Assembly: GCA_040772305.1 (NCBI GenBank)
Contig: JAXGYK010000001.1
Span: 186,001-250,000, forward strand
Reading direction: 5' to 3'
DNA from: Mesolinea sp040772305
GTDB taxonomy: Bacteria > Chloroflexota > Anaerolineae > Anaerolineales > Anaerolineaceae
Length of the DNA: 64,000 nucleotides
Shown here: positions 1 to 7,207 of the stretch, one piece after another
How positions within the stretch are numbered: position 1 is the first letter of the stretch
Layout of the letters: each line of letters opens with the position of its first letter
Made by a program: the position numbers and the translations under genes
Notes under the pieces: generated by a model
The model's database searches: none
What the model was told of the DNA's origin: nothing
The model's input: only the letters and a program-made list of their open reading frames with translations

Positions 1-231
1 AACGAGCACCCGAACGGTTTTTCCCAAGCCTTTTGGCAGTAAAACTACATCGCGGATCTGTTGATCAGCCTGGCGCGGGTCTAAACCGGTACGAATATGG
101 ATTTCTACGGTTTCATCAAACTTTGCAAAATGGATATCTTTTACCAACTGCAAAGCCTCTAAAGGTGCATAGGCCTTGTCGAGGTCAATTTTCTTTTCAG
201 CATTTATGAAATTCTTGCCGTGTTTAGGCAT
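1..231 (-). CDS. rplA: Ribosomal protein L1 (N-terminal part, runs off the window)
   Basis: The reading frame opens with MPKHGKNFINAEKKIDLDKA and continues through 77 residues to the window edge, so the C-terminal two thirds are missing. The segment KFDETVEIHIRTGLDPRQAD and the following LPKGLGKTVRVLV are the conserved start of L1 domain I. L1 binds 23S rRNA at the E-site stalk and represses its own operon. It follows rplK by about 50 bases on the same strand, the usual L11-L1 order. The ATG is preceded by an AAGGAG-type ribosome binding site. Confidence 0.95.
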   Translation of the reverse strand, partial: MPKHGKNFINAEKKIDLDKAYAPLEALQLVKDIHFAKFDETVEIHIRTGLDPRQADQQIRDVVLLPKGLGKTVRVLV

Positions 232-281
232 ATTAACTCCTTGTGGTTTTGGCGGGCACAAGGTGCCCTCCCACTAGAACC

Positions 282-707
282 TTATTTTTCGACTGTAATG
301 CCCATATTGCGGGCGGTACCTTCAAGTTGCTTTACTGCGCCATCAAGGTCTAGGGCGTTCATGTCATTGAACTTGATTTGGGCGATCTCTTTTAGCTGAG
401 CCCGGGAAACTTTGCCAACCTTATCCGATTTGGGGGTAGCAGAGCCCTTGTCTACACCAGCAGCTTTTTTGATCAGCACTGCTGCAGGTGGTGATTTGAG
501 ATCGAACTTGAACGATCCATCCTGGAAAACGGTTATCTCGGCAGGGATGATCTCGCCAGGTTGATTAGCGGTACGGGCGTTGTAGTCCTTGCAGAAGGCC
601 ATGATATTAACACCATGGGGAGCCAACGCCGGACCAATAGGGGGTGCAGGGTTCGCCTTACCGGCTTGAATCTGCAGCTTTACAATTGCTTTTACTTTCT
701 TTGCCAC
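282..707 (-). CDS. rplK: Ribosomal protein L11
   Basis: 141 residues, the usual L11 length. The N-terminal domain shows KLQIQAGKANPAPPIGPALA (proline-rich hinge), and the C-terminal RNA-binding domain ends ...NALDLDGAVKQLEGTARNMG. L11 binds the GTPase-associated region of 23S rRNA and is the site sensed by RelA and termination factors. The start is GTG at 707 with AAGGAGA eight bases upstream. It lies between nusG and rplA, the standard order. Confidence 0.97.
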   Translation of the reverse strand: MAKKVKAIVKLQIQAGKANPAPPIGPALAPHGVNIMAFCKDYNARTANQPGEIIPAEITVFQDGSFKFDLKSPPAAVLIKKAAGVDKGSATPKSDKVGKVSRAQLKEIAQIKFNDMNALDLDGAVKQLEGTARNMGITVEK

Positions 708-771
708 TTTCTTATCTCCTTGGTGGTACTAGCGGGCGGCAAGCCCTCCCACAAATTTCCGGCCAGGCCGG

Positions 772-1404
772 TCAGGCTTTTTCAACCTGCAGAAAATCGA
801 GTTCCACAGGTGTTTCTCGACCGAAGAAATTCACCATTACGCGAATCTTCGAACGTTCCATATTGATTTCATCCACGGTGCCTCTAAAGTCATTGAAGGG
901 ACCATCGATGATACGCACGCGATCACCGGCTTTATAGCTTACCTTATAGGTGGGTGCTTCGTCTTCCATGCGGCGCAGAATGGCAGTGACCTCTTCGGGC
1001 CGCAGAGGTGTAGGTTCATCACCCATGCCCACAAAACCAGTTACACCGGGGGTGTTACGGACAACGAACCAGGATTCTTCTTCCAGAATCATGTTTACCA
1101 GCACATAGCCGGGAAAAACATAGCGCTCAACCGTGCGACGCTTACCGTCCCGTACCTCGATTTCTTCCTGGGTAGGGATGACCACATCAAAAATCTTATC
1201 TTTCATGGCCATCGTTTCGATACGCTGCTCCAGGTTTTTGCGAACCTTGTTCTCGTAGCCAGAGTAGCAGTGAATTACGAACCACTGACGGTTATCGGAA
1301 TGGGCCTCGGGTGCAGCTGAATCTGGCTGTATATCCACAGCTTTATCTGCTTCCTGCTCTGGGGGCAGGTTCTCTTGTTTTTCTTCGCTATCCATAGCGG
1401 CCAT
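772..1404 (-). CDS. nusG: Transcription termination/antitermination protein NusG
   Basis: 210 residues. An acidic extension of about 38 residues (rich in E, Q, P) precedes the NGN domain, which begins at RQWFVIHCYSGYENKVRKNL and contains FPGYVLVNM and NTPGVTGFVG. The C-terminal KOW domain has the motif GDRVRIIDGPFNDFRGTVDE. NusG bridges RNA polymerase to Rho or ribosomal S10. The N-terminal acidic tail is longer than in E. coli NusG and is the only unusual point. An alternative ATG lies three codons inside. Confidence 0.96.
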   Translation of the reverse strand: MAAMDSEEKQENLPPEQEADKAVDIQPDSAAPEAHSDNRQWFVIHCYSGYENKVRKNLEQRIETMAMKDKIFDVVIPTQEEIEVRDGKRRTVERYVFPGYVLVNMILEEESWFVVRNTPGVTGFVGMGDEPTPLRPEEVTAILRRMEDEAPTYKVSYKAGDRVRIIDGPFNDFRGTVDEINMERSKIRVMVNFFGRETPVELDFLQVEKA

Positions 1405-1424
1405 AAGAGAGCCCTACCTTTACA

Positions 1425-1637
1425 CTAAGCCCGGAAGAGAAAACCGATTAACTGACCAAAAACAAAGTCCATCAATCCTAAAATTACCGACATAAGGAAG
1501 GTAACTATGAGGACGACGCGAGTCAGGGCAATGGCATCAGGCATTGTTGGCCAGGAGACCTTGCGCAATTCACCAACAGTTTCCCGCCAAAAGCGTTTGA
1601 TGTTTTGGATGAAGTTAGGTTTCTGTTTTTTAGCCAT
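1425..1637 (-). CDS. secE: Protein translocase subunit SecE
   Basis: 70 residues from the ATG at 1637, chosen because GGGAGAAA lies just upstream; a longer in-frame start at 1661 lacks one. The conserved cytoplasmic amphipathic segment ETVGELRKVSWPTMPDA is followed by one membrane helix (VVLIVTFLMSVILGLMDFVF). This is the short single-helix SecE form. It clamps SecY in the Sec translocon. It sits between tRNA-Trp and nusG as in many Gram-positive and Chloroflexota genomes. Confidence 0.95.
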   Translation of the reverse strand: MAKKQKPNFIQNIKRFWRETVGELRKVSWPTMPDAIALTRVVLIVTFLMSVILGLMDFVFGQLIGFLFRA

Positions 1638-1662
1638 AGCTTTCTCCCGATTTCTTGACAAT

Positions 1663-1689
1663 GCAACGCCGTAAATGTTACGGCGTTGC
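1663..1689 (-). other. Perfect 12-bp hairpin between tRNA-Trp and secE
   Basis: Two 12-base arms (1663-1674 and 1678-1689) pair perfectly around a 3-base loop. No T-run follows on the minus strand, so this looks more like a processing or attenuation hairpin between the tRNA and the secE message than a full intrinsic terminator. Confidence 0.55.
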
Positions 1690-1694
1690 TATTA

Positions 1695-1767
1695 CAGGAC
1701 AGGTAGGAATTGAACCCACAACCCCCGCTTTTGGAGAGCGGTGCTCTGCCAATTGAGCTACTGTCCT
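1695..1767 (-). tRNA. tRNA-Trp (CCA anticodon)
   Basis: A full cloverleaf can be drawn. The acceptor stem AGGACAG pairs with CTGTCCT, the anticodon stem is CCGCT/AGCGG with loop CTCCAAA (anticodon CCA), and the T loop is TTCAATT. The discriminator is G and no CCA is encoded. Its position between rpmG and secE is widely conserved. Confidence 0.95.
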
Positions 1768-1791
1768 AAGCAAGTTCCGCTAAGGGAACTA

Positions 1792-1962
1792 CTACTTCAC
1801 CTCACGATGCACACGATGAGCACGGCAACGAGGACAGTACTTTTTCATTTCCAGACGCCCGGGGTCATTACGACGGTTTTTTTCCGTGGTGTAGTTACGT
1901 TCTTTACACTCGGTGCAAGCCAAGTGAATGACGGGACGAATATCTTTCTTTTTTGAGGCCAT
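1792..1962 (-). CDS. rpmG: Ribosomal protein L33
   Basis: A 56-residue frame from ATG (AGGAG upstream) to TAG. It reads MASKKKDIRPVIHLACTECK and then ERNYTTEKNR, with a second pair CPRC near the end. The two CxxC pairs (C17/C20 and CPRC) form a zinc-binding site, so this is the zinc-containing C+ form of L33. It is placed between tuf and tRNA-Trp as expected. It is a small basic subunit of the 50S ribosome near the E site. Confidence 0.93.
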   Translation of the reverse strand: MASKKKDIRPVIHLACTECKERNYTTEKNRRNDPGRLEMKKYCPRCRAHRVHREVK

Positions 1963-1976
1963 AATCTCCTAAACAT

Positions 1977-1998
1977 GGCTGCCCTTCAGAGGGCAGCC
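1977..1998 (-). terminator. Hairpin between tuf and rpmG
   Basis: A perfect 9-bp stem GGCTGCCCT/AGGGCAGCC with a 4-base loop lies 21 bases after the tuf stop and just before the rpmG ribosome binding site. The T-tail is poor (ATGTTTAG). It may partly terminate or protect the tuf message so that tuf is made in excess. Confidence 0.5.
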
Positions 1999-2018
1999 AC
2001 GCTTCCTCCATAATAAAA

Positions 2019-3224
2019 CTAGCCGAGGATCTTTGTGATCCTGCCAGCGCCAACAGTAAGGCCGCCCTCGCGGATAGCGAATTCGGAGCCTTGCTCAATG
2101 GCAACTTTCTGAATCAGTTTGACCTTGAGACCATTCACGTTATCACCGGGCAGAACCATTTCAACGCCTTCTGGAAGGGTGACATCGCCGGTAACATCGG
2201 TGGTATGAATGTAGAACTGCGGGCGGTATCCGGTAAAGAACGCACTATGGCGTCCGCCTTCTTCCTTGCGCAGGATGTAAACAGAACATTCAAATTCAGT
2301 ATTGGGGGTAATGGAACCGGGTTTGGCCAGAACCATACCGCGCTCTACCTGGCTTCGATCGATACCACGCAGCAGGATACCAGCGTTGTCGCCAGCGATA
2401 CCCTGGTCCAGCAGTTTGTGGAACATTTCGATGCCAGTAGCAACCGAGTTAAGGGGTTTGTCCATCAAACCCACGATTTCGACGGGATCGTTCAATTTGA
2501 TCACACCGCGTTCGATACGACCAGTAACCACGGTGCCACGGCCTTTGATGCTGAATACATCTTCAATCGGCATCATAAAGGGCTTGTCGGTCTCACGCAC
2601 AGGATCCTGGAAGTAATCATCTACAGCATCCATCAACTGGACGATAGGCTGGTAGACCGGATCATCAGGATCGGTGGACGTGGAGTCGAGTGCCTGTTTG
2701 GCGGAACCACGGATGATCGGAACATCATCTCCGGGGAAGTCGTTGTCGGAGAGCAGTTCGCGAATTTCCATTTCAACCAGCTCAAGCAGTTCAGGATCAT
2801 TCATCTGATCGGTCTTGTTAAGGAAGACCAGAATGGCAGGAACTTCAACCTGGCGGGCCAGGAGTACGTGCTCATGAGTTTGGGGCATGGCACCATCCGG
2901 AGCGCTGACAACCAAAATTGCACCGTCTACCTGAGCGGCGCCGGTAATCATGTTTTTGATATAGTCACGGTGACCGGGCATGTCCACATGAGCATAGTGG
3001 CGTTTTGCCGTAGTGTATTCAACGTGAGTGATGTTGATGGTGATACCGCGAGCTTTTTCTTCAGGTGCGTTATCGATACTATCGTACGCTCGGTATTCAC
3101 CAAAGCCACGTAAAGCCTGCACCTTGGTAATTGCAGCGGTAAGGGTGGTTTTGCCATGGTCAATATGACCCATGGTACCAATATTCATATGGGGCTTTGA
3201 ACGGTCAAACTTTTGTTTCGCCAT
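2019..3224 (-). CDS. tuf: Elongation factor Tu
   Basis: 401 residues. The P-loop motif is GHIDHGKTT at residues 19-27, G2 is RGITIN, G3 is DMPGH and G4 is NKTD. Domains 2 and 3 follow, ending ...IREGGLTVGAGRITKILG. EF-Tu delivers aminoacyl-tRNA to the ribosome. The ATG at 3224 is chosen because AAGGAGA precedes it and because it gives the family N-terminus MAKQKFDRSKPHMNIGTMGH; an in-frame upstream start at 3275 overlaps the tRNA-Thr gene edge. One small peculiarity is I rather than V in GHIDHGKTT. Confidence 0.98.
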   Translation of the reverse strand: MAKQKFDRSKPHMNIGTMGHIDHGKTTLTAAITKVQALRGFGEYRAYDSIDNAPEEKARGITINITHVEYTTAKRHYAHVDMPGHRDYIKNMITGAAQVDGAILVVSAPDGAMPQTHEHVLLARQVEVPAILVFLNKTDQMNDPELLELVEMEIRELLSDNDFPGDDVPIIRGSAKQALDSTSTDPDDPVYQPIVQLMDAVDDYFQDPVRETDKPFMMPIEDVFSIKGRGTVVTGRIERGVIKLNDPVEIVGLMDKPLNSVATGIEMFHKLLDQGIAGDNAGILLRGIDRSQVERGMVLAKPGSITPNTEFECSVYILRKEEGGRHSAFFTGYRPQFYIHTTDVTGDVTLPEGVEMVLPGDNVNGLKVKLIQKVAIEQGSEFAIREGGLTVGAGRITKILG

Positions 3225-3276
3225 GCTTGTTCTCCTTAACAGCGATCTTTCTATTCTTTTCTTTCTACTCGGCAAA

Positions 3277-3349
3277 AGCCCACATTGGGATTTGAACCCA
3301 AGACCCCGGTCTTACCAAGACCGTGCTCTACCATCTGAGCTATGTGGGC
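3277..3349 (-). tRNA. tRNA-Thr (GGT anticodon)
   Basis: The acceptor GCCCACA pairs with TGTGGGC, the anticodon stem is CGGTC/GACCG with loop TTGGTAA (anticodon GGT), and the T loop is TTCAAAT. The discriminator is T. It lies directly upstream of tuf in the same transcript. Confidence 0.94.
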
Positions 3350-3382
3350 AGCCGTACCTCAAACCGCTTGAGCGGTTTGTTG

Positions 3383-3465
3383 TGGATGGTGAAGGATTCG
3401 AACCTCCGAAGGCTTCTGCCATCTGATTTACAGTCAGACCCCGTTGGCCACTTGGGTAACCATCC
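3383..3465 (-). tRNA. tRNA-Tyr (GTA anticodon)
   Basis: 83 bases with a long variable arm, as class II tRNA-Tyr has. The acceptor is GGATGGT/ACCATCC and the anticodon stem TCTGA/TCAGA has loop CTGTAAA (anticodon GTA). The discriminator is A. It is cotranscribed with the flanking tRNA-Thr genes and tuf. Confidence 0.94.
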
Positions 3466-3541
3466 TGGCTCCTTGGGCGCGTCATTACCCGCTGGGGATG
3501 ATAACCGATAACTCGGTGATCATCACAAAAGGATAATTCCT

Positions 3542-3613
3542 AGCCGACGATGGGAATCGAACCCATAACCTACCACTTACAAGGCGGTTGCTCTACCATT
3601 GAGCTACGCCGGC
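3542..3613 (-). tRNA. tRNA-Thr (TGT anticodon)
   Basis: The acceptor GCCGGCG pairs with CGTCGGC (one G-T pair). The anticodon stem ACCGC/GTGGT carries loop CTTGTAA (anticodon TGT), and the T loop is TTCGATT. It is the first gene after the promoter at 3668-3696. Confidence 0.93.
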
Positions 3614-3667
3614 GCCCTTGGATTATGTAATTGTTAAATTCCAAACCACAAGATTTGCAGACTAAAA

Positions 3668-3696
3668 AGTATACTAAAAACTGCACGCTTGCGCAA
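3668..3696 (-). promoter_or_regulatory. Promoter of the tRNA-tuf-rpmG-secE-nusG-rplKA transcript
   Basis: On the minus strand a -35 TTGCGC (3696-3691), a 17-base spacer and a -10 TATACT (3673-3668) lie about 50 bases before the first tRNA. It is the only good sigma-70-type match upstream of the block. The IS element at 3794 lies about 100 bases further upstream and does not cut it. Confidence 0.75.
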
Positions 3697-3765
3697 GACT
3701 TGCTCTTTCACCAGTCTTAAACAACAAGCCGCAAGTCTATCAGAATAGACAGGATGAGTCAAGGT

Positions 3766-3793
3766 AAGCAAGCTGTATAGCAGGGCAATTCGT
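3766..3793 (+). repeat. 28-bp direct repeat, left copy (target duplication of IS481-like element)
   Basis: The 28 bases at 3766-3793 are identical to those at 4858-4885, and each copy abuts the inverted end of the IS exactly. Flanks outside both copies differ. This fits an unusually long target-site duplication. Confidence 0.85.
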
Positions 3794-4857
3794 GTTGGTT
3801 TACGATACATCTTGGACAGTGAAGTAAAAGAATAATGCAGGAAGTGGTATCACTGATATTGTTATTGCGCTGAACAAAAAACAATATGGAGGAACCACAA
3901 CCTGCAATGGATAAGATAACACAGGAGATGAAATACCGGTACTCTTTGGTGAACTACGCTCTCAAATATGGAGTAAGCAAAGCAAGCAGAAGATACAACC
4001 GGGCGCGAAGTTATATCTACTATTGGCTCAAGCGGTTTGATGGAGCAATAGGCTCTTTAGCGGCCAAATCGCGCAGACCTCATCACCATCCCAATCAACA
4101 TACCCAGGATGAGATTGCCCTGATCATTCGCTGCCGCAGGCGGAATGCGGAGCTGGGATTGTTGGAGTTCTGGTTCAAACTGAGAAAGCAAGGCTACACC
4201 CGTCATTACGTCAGTTTATATCGCGTGGAACGAAGGGAAGGGTTAGAGCGGTCCAGGAAACCCAGGAAGAAAGGGCCTCCTCCCAAACCTTATGAGGCGA
4301 TGCTGTATCCCGGCCAGCGGGTACAAATTGACGTCAAACATGTTCCCAGAGAGTGTATCCAGGATAAAACATGGGGAAAGTATTATCAGTACACAGCCAT
4401 TGATGAATACAGCCGCCTGAGATACCTGGCTGCTTATCAGCAGGCGGACACCTTCTCCTCAGCTGATTTCATCAGCAAGGCCGTCCGTTGGTTTTCCTCC
4501 CACGGTATTCGTATTGACTGTGTCCAGACGGACAATGGCCCGGAGTTCACCAGCCACTACAGCAAGAGGGAAGACAACGACAGACCTAACCTCTTCCAGA
4601 GATACCTTAGCGAGCATGCCATCAAATACAAGCGGATCAAGCCTTATACGCCGCGGCACAACGGCAAGGTGGAAAGGAGCCACAGGGAAGATCAAAAACG
4701 TTTTTATGACCGTGCTAAGTTCTTTTCCTTTGAAGATTTTCAAACACAATTGAGAAGACACAATCAGCGTACGAACAAGATCCCGATGCGACCGCTTAAG
4801 TTCCTGTGCCCTTTAGATTATTTGAAACTCACTGTCCAATATGTTTGACAAACCAAC
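3794..4857 (+). mobile_element. IS481-like insertion sequence, 1064 bp
   Basis: Both ends begin GTTGGTTT and share an imperfect inverted repeat of about 32 bp, with a common block TTGGACAGTGA. One transposase gene fills the element. It is inserted between the promoter of the tuf block and the end of the SorC-type regulator, 7 bases past the second direct repeat copy, so neither gene is broken. Flanked by 28-bp direct repeats. Confidence 0.85.
3886..4848 (+). CDS. Transposase, DDE integrase type (IS481-like)
   Basis: 320 residues. An N-terminal helix-turn-helix region (NYALKYGVSKASRRYNRARS) is followed by an rve-type catalytic core with QIDVKHV (first Asp), TDNGPEF (second Asp) and NGKVERSHRE (Glu). 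The catalytic triad is complete, so the protein may be active. No good ribosome binding site precedes the ATG at 3886, and an internal ATG at 3907 is an alternative. IS481 and IS3 cores look alike; the single ORF favours IS481. Confidence 0.85.
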   Translation: MEEPQPAMDKITQEMKYRYSLVNYALKYGVSKASRRYNRARSYIYYWLKRFDGAIGSLAAKSRRPHHHPNQHTQDEIALIIRCRRRNAELGLLEFWFKLRKQGYTRHYVSLYRVERREGLERSRKPRKKGPPPKPYEAMLYPGQRVQIDVKHVPRECIQDKTWGKYYQYTAIDEYSRLRYLAAYQQADTFSSADFISKAVRWFSSHGIRIDCVQTDNGPEFTSHYSKREDNDRPNLFQRYLSEHAIKYKRIKPYTPRHNGKVERSHREDQKRFYDRAKFFSFEDFQTQLRRHNQRTNKIPMRPLKFLCPLDYLKLTVQYV

Positions 4858-4885
4858 AAGCAAGCTGTATAGCAGGGCAATTCGT
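4858..4885 (+). repeat. 28-bp direct repeat, right copy
   Basis: Identical to 3766-3793 and directly abutting the right IS end at 4857. It ends 7 bases before the last codon of the SorC-type gene on the opposite strand. Confidence 0.85.
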
Positions 4886-4892
4886 AAATGTT

Positions 4893-5855
4893 TTACTCTT
4901 CCTGGTCCAGAATTGTGCGGGCGGTCATCTCGTCTGTAACCAGCATATTTATATAGCCACCGCGCAGCGCTCCGATGATAGGTTCCACTTTATTAGGACC
5001 GCCGGCTATGCCCAGACGATGTTTAATTCCCATGAGTTGCTGCCGCGAAATACCAACGATGCGTTCAGTGTAATCCTGTGAAGTAGGCTGGCCCTGAATG
5101 TTATAGAAGTGTCCGCATACGTCACCCACAGTCTCGTCTTCGGCCATATTTTGCAGGTCTTCTTCATTAAAGTATCCGCTCAGGTAGAAGGAAGATTCAG
5201 CTTTGGCTGTGGTACCGATGCCCAGCACTGCAATATCCGCGCGGGAACCATATTCAAGCGTTTCGCGGATGCTGGGGTCGTTCTTAAGAATTTCAGCCAC
5301 ACTTTTGCTTTCCAGGATGAGGGGGGCGTTCAGGTACATACCCAAACCGCTGACCTTATTCACCAGGTACTGCAGATGATGGTGTGCATCAAATTCCTGC
5401 AAACGTCCGCTCAAGGAACCAATTAATTGAACAACGGTAACATCCGCCATGAAGCGCTCGAGCTCGATGGCTTCGATGGTTTTGGATATTGCTGAACCCC
5501 AGGAGGTTCCTACGATCACGCCGGGTTGCATGTATCCCTGCAATAGCTTGGCAGCTGCACCTGCAACCGTAGACACCAAGCTCATAGGATTGTCTACGCT
5601 GACAACCAAAACCTCTTTAAGCTTGAAGCTTTCTTGCAAGGCTTCAGCCAGCTGAGTATCCCGGCGCAGCGGATGATTTATGGTGACCTGAACAATACCG
5701 CTACTGCGAGCCTCAGCCAAAAGATGCGAGATCATCGAACGTGTAACACCAATCCGATCAGCAATCTCGGATTGATTTAAGTTGTCAAGATAGTACATCT
5801 GAGCGATCTTGGCCAAATATTCAGCGCGCTCGATCCCTTTTCTGCGTGGTGCCAT
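4893..5855 (-). CDS. SorC/DeoR-type sugar-binding transcriptional regulator
   Basis: 320 residues. An N-terminal helix-turn-helix (YYLDNLNQSEIADRIGVTRS) precedes a sugar-phosphate-binding domain with GTSWGSAI, LGIGTTAK and GIAGGPNKVEPI, typical of SorC-family regulators such as CggR and DeoR. These sense phosphorylated sugars. No sugar operon is adjacent, so the target cannot be named from context. Its own promoter overlaps inverted repeats at 5925-5950, suggesting autoregulation. Full length and intact; the nearby IS inserted just past its end. Confidence 0.88.
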   Translation of the reverse strand: MAPRRKGIERAEYLAKIAQMYYLDNLNQSEIADRIGVTRSMISHLLAEARSSGIVQVTINHPLRRDTQLAEALQESFKLKEVLVVSVDNPMSLVSTVAGAAAKLLQGYMQPGVIVGTSWGSAISKTIEAIELERFMADVTVVQLIGSLSGRLQEFDAHHHLQYLVNKVSGLGMYLNAPLILESKSVAEILKNDPSIRETLEYGSRADIAVLGIGTTAKAESSFYLSGYFNEEDLQNMAEDETVGDVCGHFYNIQGQPTSQDYTERIVGISRQQLMGIKHRLGIAGGPNKVEPIIGALRGGYINMLVTDEMTARTILDQEE

Positions 5856-5907
5856 AGTATTCCTTTTCTGGTGAAACTATCTGTGCCTAAATAGCACAAA
5901 CTACACA

Positions 5908-5936
5908 ATTTTAGTTTTGGAATTGACATCCGTCAA
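5908..5936 (-). promoter_or_regulatory. Promoter of the SorC-type regulator with overlapping palindrome
   Basis: On the minus strand -35 TTGACG (5936-5931), 17-base spacer and -10 TAAAAT (5913-5908). The palindrome ATTGAC-N4-GTCAAT covers the -35, and a second TTGATCAA lies just upstream. These are plausible operator sites for the regulator itself. Confidence 0.6.
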
Positions 5937-6034
5937 TAGTATTGATCAAAAGAGGACCTAAAATAGCAGCCGTGAACATTGGCCGCAGCAATTTGCCTTG
6001 CTGAGGACAGCACTGTGAATAGCCCGCTATGGAA

Positions 6035-7132
6035 TTATGGGTTGAAGGGCAGGGGGTCAAGCATACCTTCTAAGAGTTGTAAACGTGTTGCTTCAATAAA
6101 GCGCAGCCTGCCCAATGAGAGGTATACATCGTTTACATTCGTCAAGCTAAGGCCTGTACCAGTTGCCGGAGGTATACGTTTTTCCATAAGGGCATCTAGG
6201 GCAGGTACTAGGTCTTGCTCACCAGCAGGCGCCAGCACGGCAACCCAGTTAGGACTGTCGGAAAGGCCAGCCTGTCCTTGAGTGCCGATCAATAGGATGT
6301 TTTTCGAAATCAGATAGTTCACCAGTGCTTCTGAAGAAAGCTCGGGCTGGATATATACACTGGTTACCCAGCCGGCCAGTAACTCGTCAACAGCGGACTG
6401 CCAGTCTGCAGCTGAAGCCATTTCGGCCACCTTAGGGTAAAAGGTAACTGGTGCAACACGGGAATTGCATAGCCCACAATAGAACTGCGCACCGGTAGTA
6501 AAAGCGTCGCGGGTCAGCTTGCCCTGGGCGTCTCCGGCCTGTACCAAAACACCCACGCGATAGTCGTTGGTAACCAAAGCAAGGGTATAGCCAGCCATGA
6601 AAGCCTGCTGCTCAAGGGTTGCAGGCATCCCGGCGCCAGAGTAGAAAAGATTTTGGGCACTGCTTTGCAACGGGAGGAGACTAAGAAATTGGACCTGAGC
6701 TGCAGAGGCAGCCATCAACTCCGTTTGTGCCGCAGGAGCCAGGCTAACCACGACCTTTACATCCGGGGACAACTGTGGGGAGCTAAGGCGCTCTACCTTA
6801 AGGTAGCGCAAACCATGTGAATTGGCATATTCCTGCAGGCCCGCGTCGTTTTTGCTTACGATAGCCGCGTCGCTGCCAGAAGGTACCCAGAGCAGGAGGT
6901 CTGCAGGCAGGGGTAGCTCTGGGGGCTGAGAAACCAAGTCAGGAGTATTGGCGATATCTGCAGGAGCAAGAGGAGTCTCTTGCAGAGTGAGGTCACTTGC
7001 CTCTAAAGTTTGGGATACAAAAGTCTCGATGTTGCCCGGCGGAATAGTTGCGGAGCTCCCCGTGTTTTGGTTACAGGCAGCGAGAAGCAGGCTAAAACCC
7101 AGAAGGGTCGAGATAAAAGCAGATTTTTTCAT
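6035..7132 (-). CDS. Lipoprotein with periplasmic-binding-like (type 1) fold
   Basis: 365 residues. The signal peptide MKKSAFISTLLGFSLLLAAC ends in a lipobox LAAC, so the mature protein is probably a membrane-anchored lipoprotein. A low-complexity linker follows. From about residue 75 the pattern of alternating strands and helices, with LVTNDYRVGVLVQAGDAQGK, resembles BMP/PnrA-type substrate-binding proteins. No ABC permease genes are adjacent, so transport is not shown. It is divergent from the SH3b membrane protein at 7208, with only 75 bases between them. Confidence 0.6.
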   Translation of the reverse strand: MKKSAFISTLLGFSLLLAACNQNTGSSATIPPGNIETFVSQTLEASDLTLQETPLAPADIANTPDLVSQPPELPLPADLLLWVPSGSDAAIVSKNDAGLQEYANSHGLRYLKVERLSSPQLSPDVKVVVSLAPAAQTELMAASAAQVQFLSLLPLQSSAQNLFYSGAGMPATLEQQAFMAGYTLALVTNDYRVGVLVQAGDAQGKLTRDAFTTGAQFYCGLCNSRVAPVTFYPKVAEMASAADWQSAVDELLAGWVTSVYIQPELSSEALVNYLISKNILLIGTQGQAGLSDSPNWVAVLAPAGEQDLVPALDALMEKRIPPATGTGLSLTNVNDVYLSLGRLRFIEATRLQLLEGMLDPLPFNP

Positions 7133-7184
7133 TGCCCTATTCTACCGTAAGGCGAGGCTTTCGTTTTCAATTCGAAGCCTCAGG

Positions 7185-7190
7185 TATAAT
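7185..7190 (+). promoter_or_regulatory. -10 element upstream of the SH3b membrane protein
   Basis: A perfect TATAAT lies 18 bases before the ATG at 7208, leaving a leader of only about 11 bases with GAAGG. No clear -35 is visible. Confidence 0.45.
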
Positions 7191-7207
7191 CTGCAAGAAG
7201 GCTAAAA

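Noticed and set aside
2091..3113. 340-codon open frame on the plus strand opposite tuf
   Set aside because: It is antisense to EF-Tu codons, has no ribosome binding site and no family pattern; the strong codon bias of tuf creates it.
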